From contig NZ_CP033381.1 in NCBI RefSeq assembly GCF_016865255.1, forward strand, positions 3,720,001 through 3,784,000: a DNA stretch of 64,000 nucleotides, in the 5' to 3' direction. A program made the position numbers and the translations under genes. The stretch comes from Methylomonas sp. LW13 (GTDB lineage Bacteria; Pseudomonadota; Gammaproteobacteria; Methylococcales; Methylomonadaceae). Shown here piece by piece: positions 63,912 through 64,000 of this stretch. The notes below the pieces were generated by a model. The model saw only the letters and a list, made by a program, of their open reading frames with translations. It made no database searches and was not told the DNA's origin. Position 1 is the stretch's first letter, and each line of letters starts with the position of its first letter.

Positions 63912-64000
63912 ATGAAAAAGCTCTTCATCGCCCTGTCCATAACCGTTGGCATTGCTATCTTGATGTTCGCGGTATTCAATCCCAGACTGTCTTCCTACAA
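63912..64000 (+). CDS. Start of an exported or membrane protein, cut by window end
   Basis: ATG at 63912 follows ACAGGAG. The first 29 residues are a lysine pair plus a hydrophobic helix (LFIALSITVGIAILMFAVFN), a signal peptide or anchor. The rest is outside the window, so no function can be given. Confidence 0.65.
   Translation, partial: MKKLFIALSITVGIAILMFAVFNPRLSSY

Overview
The window looks like chromosome from a gammaproteobacterial methanotroph close to Methylomonas. The evidence is a C30 carotenoid operon in the Methylomonas arrangement (CrtN-type desaturase, aldehyde dehydrogenase, second CrtN-type enzyme), two tandem methylene-tetrahydromethanopterin dehydrogenases of C1 oxidation, a quinoprotein-associated SoxYZ-like carrier with its zinc hydrolase, several PEP-CTERM exosortase substrates, and an HvfA-type precursor of a modified cysteine peptide. 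No rRNA, tRNA, CRISPR array, prophage or intact insertion sequence was seen. Coding is dense on both strands, and most convergent pairs are separated by clear hairpin terminators.

Layout. 1-7.1 kb: truncated DedA gene, cold-shock/membrane protein, cobalamin adenosyltransferase, two PEP-CTERM proteins, and a sugar-kinase/GntR/SemiSWEET group. 7.1-11.2 kb: ftsK, trxB and an isoprenylcysteine-methyltransferase-like gene. 11.3-20.9 kb: a same-strand run of ABC exporter ATPase, FtsX permease, two hybrid-domain histidine kinases, a lone receiver and a receiver-PAS-PAS-GGDEF diguanylate cyclase. 20.9-26.1 kb: RRM protein and carotenoid operon. 26.4-31.8 kb: RIO kinase, a new 56-residue gene, Tat-exported molybdenum hydroxylase pair and polyphosphate glucokinase. 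31.8-33 kb: an unusually long ORF-poor stretch with paired DnaA boxes, a 24-codon membrane-peptide gene facing a candidate small RNA, and a candidate pseudoknotted RNA ending in a terminator. 33-38.5 kb: DCC oxidoreductase, SOUL lipoprotein, CbiX-like chelatase, DEAD-box helicase, HGSNAT-like membrane protein, Rof antiterminator and fructose-6-phosphate aldolase. 38.7-46.1 kb: L,D-transpeptidase facing a MepK-like endopeptidase, DUF3422, rubredoxin and proS. 46.3-49.7 kb: LuxR-type regulator, the two Mtd paralogues and suhB. 49.8-53.5 kb: trmJ, cysE, and iscR-cysteine desulfurase-iscA behind an IscR-type operator. 53.5-56.8 kb: hvfA-like gene, def, and the quinoprotein relay module. 56.9-64 kb: EAL protein with sulfate-binding protein, two more PEP-CTERM proteins (one a subtilase-like protein with a changed catalytic Asp), small secreted proteins and a gene cut by the window end.

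How the parts connect. Mtd enzymes and the SoxYZ/zinc-hydrolase module point to periplasmic methanol oxidation followed by H4MPT-linked formaldehyde oxidation. Copper or metal handling may involve the HvfA-like peptide. Iron-sulfur supply is represented by cysE, iscR, the desulfurase and iscA. c-di-GMP turnover appears twice (GGEEF cyclase, EAL protein). Several small genes and RNA candidates were found only by reading intergenic DNA. The most novel are at 32.0-32.9 kb.
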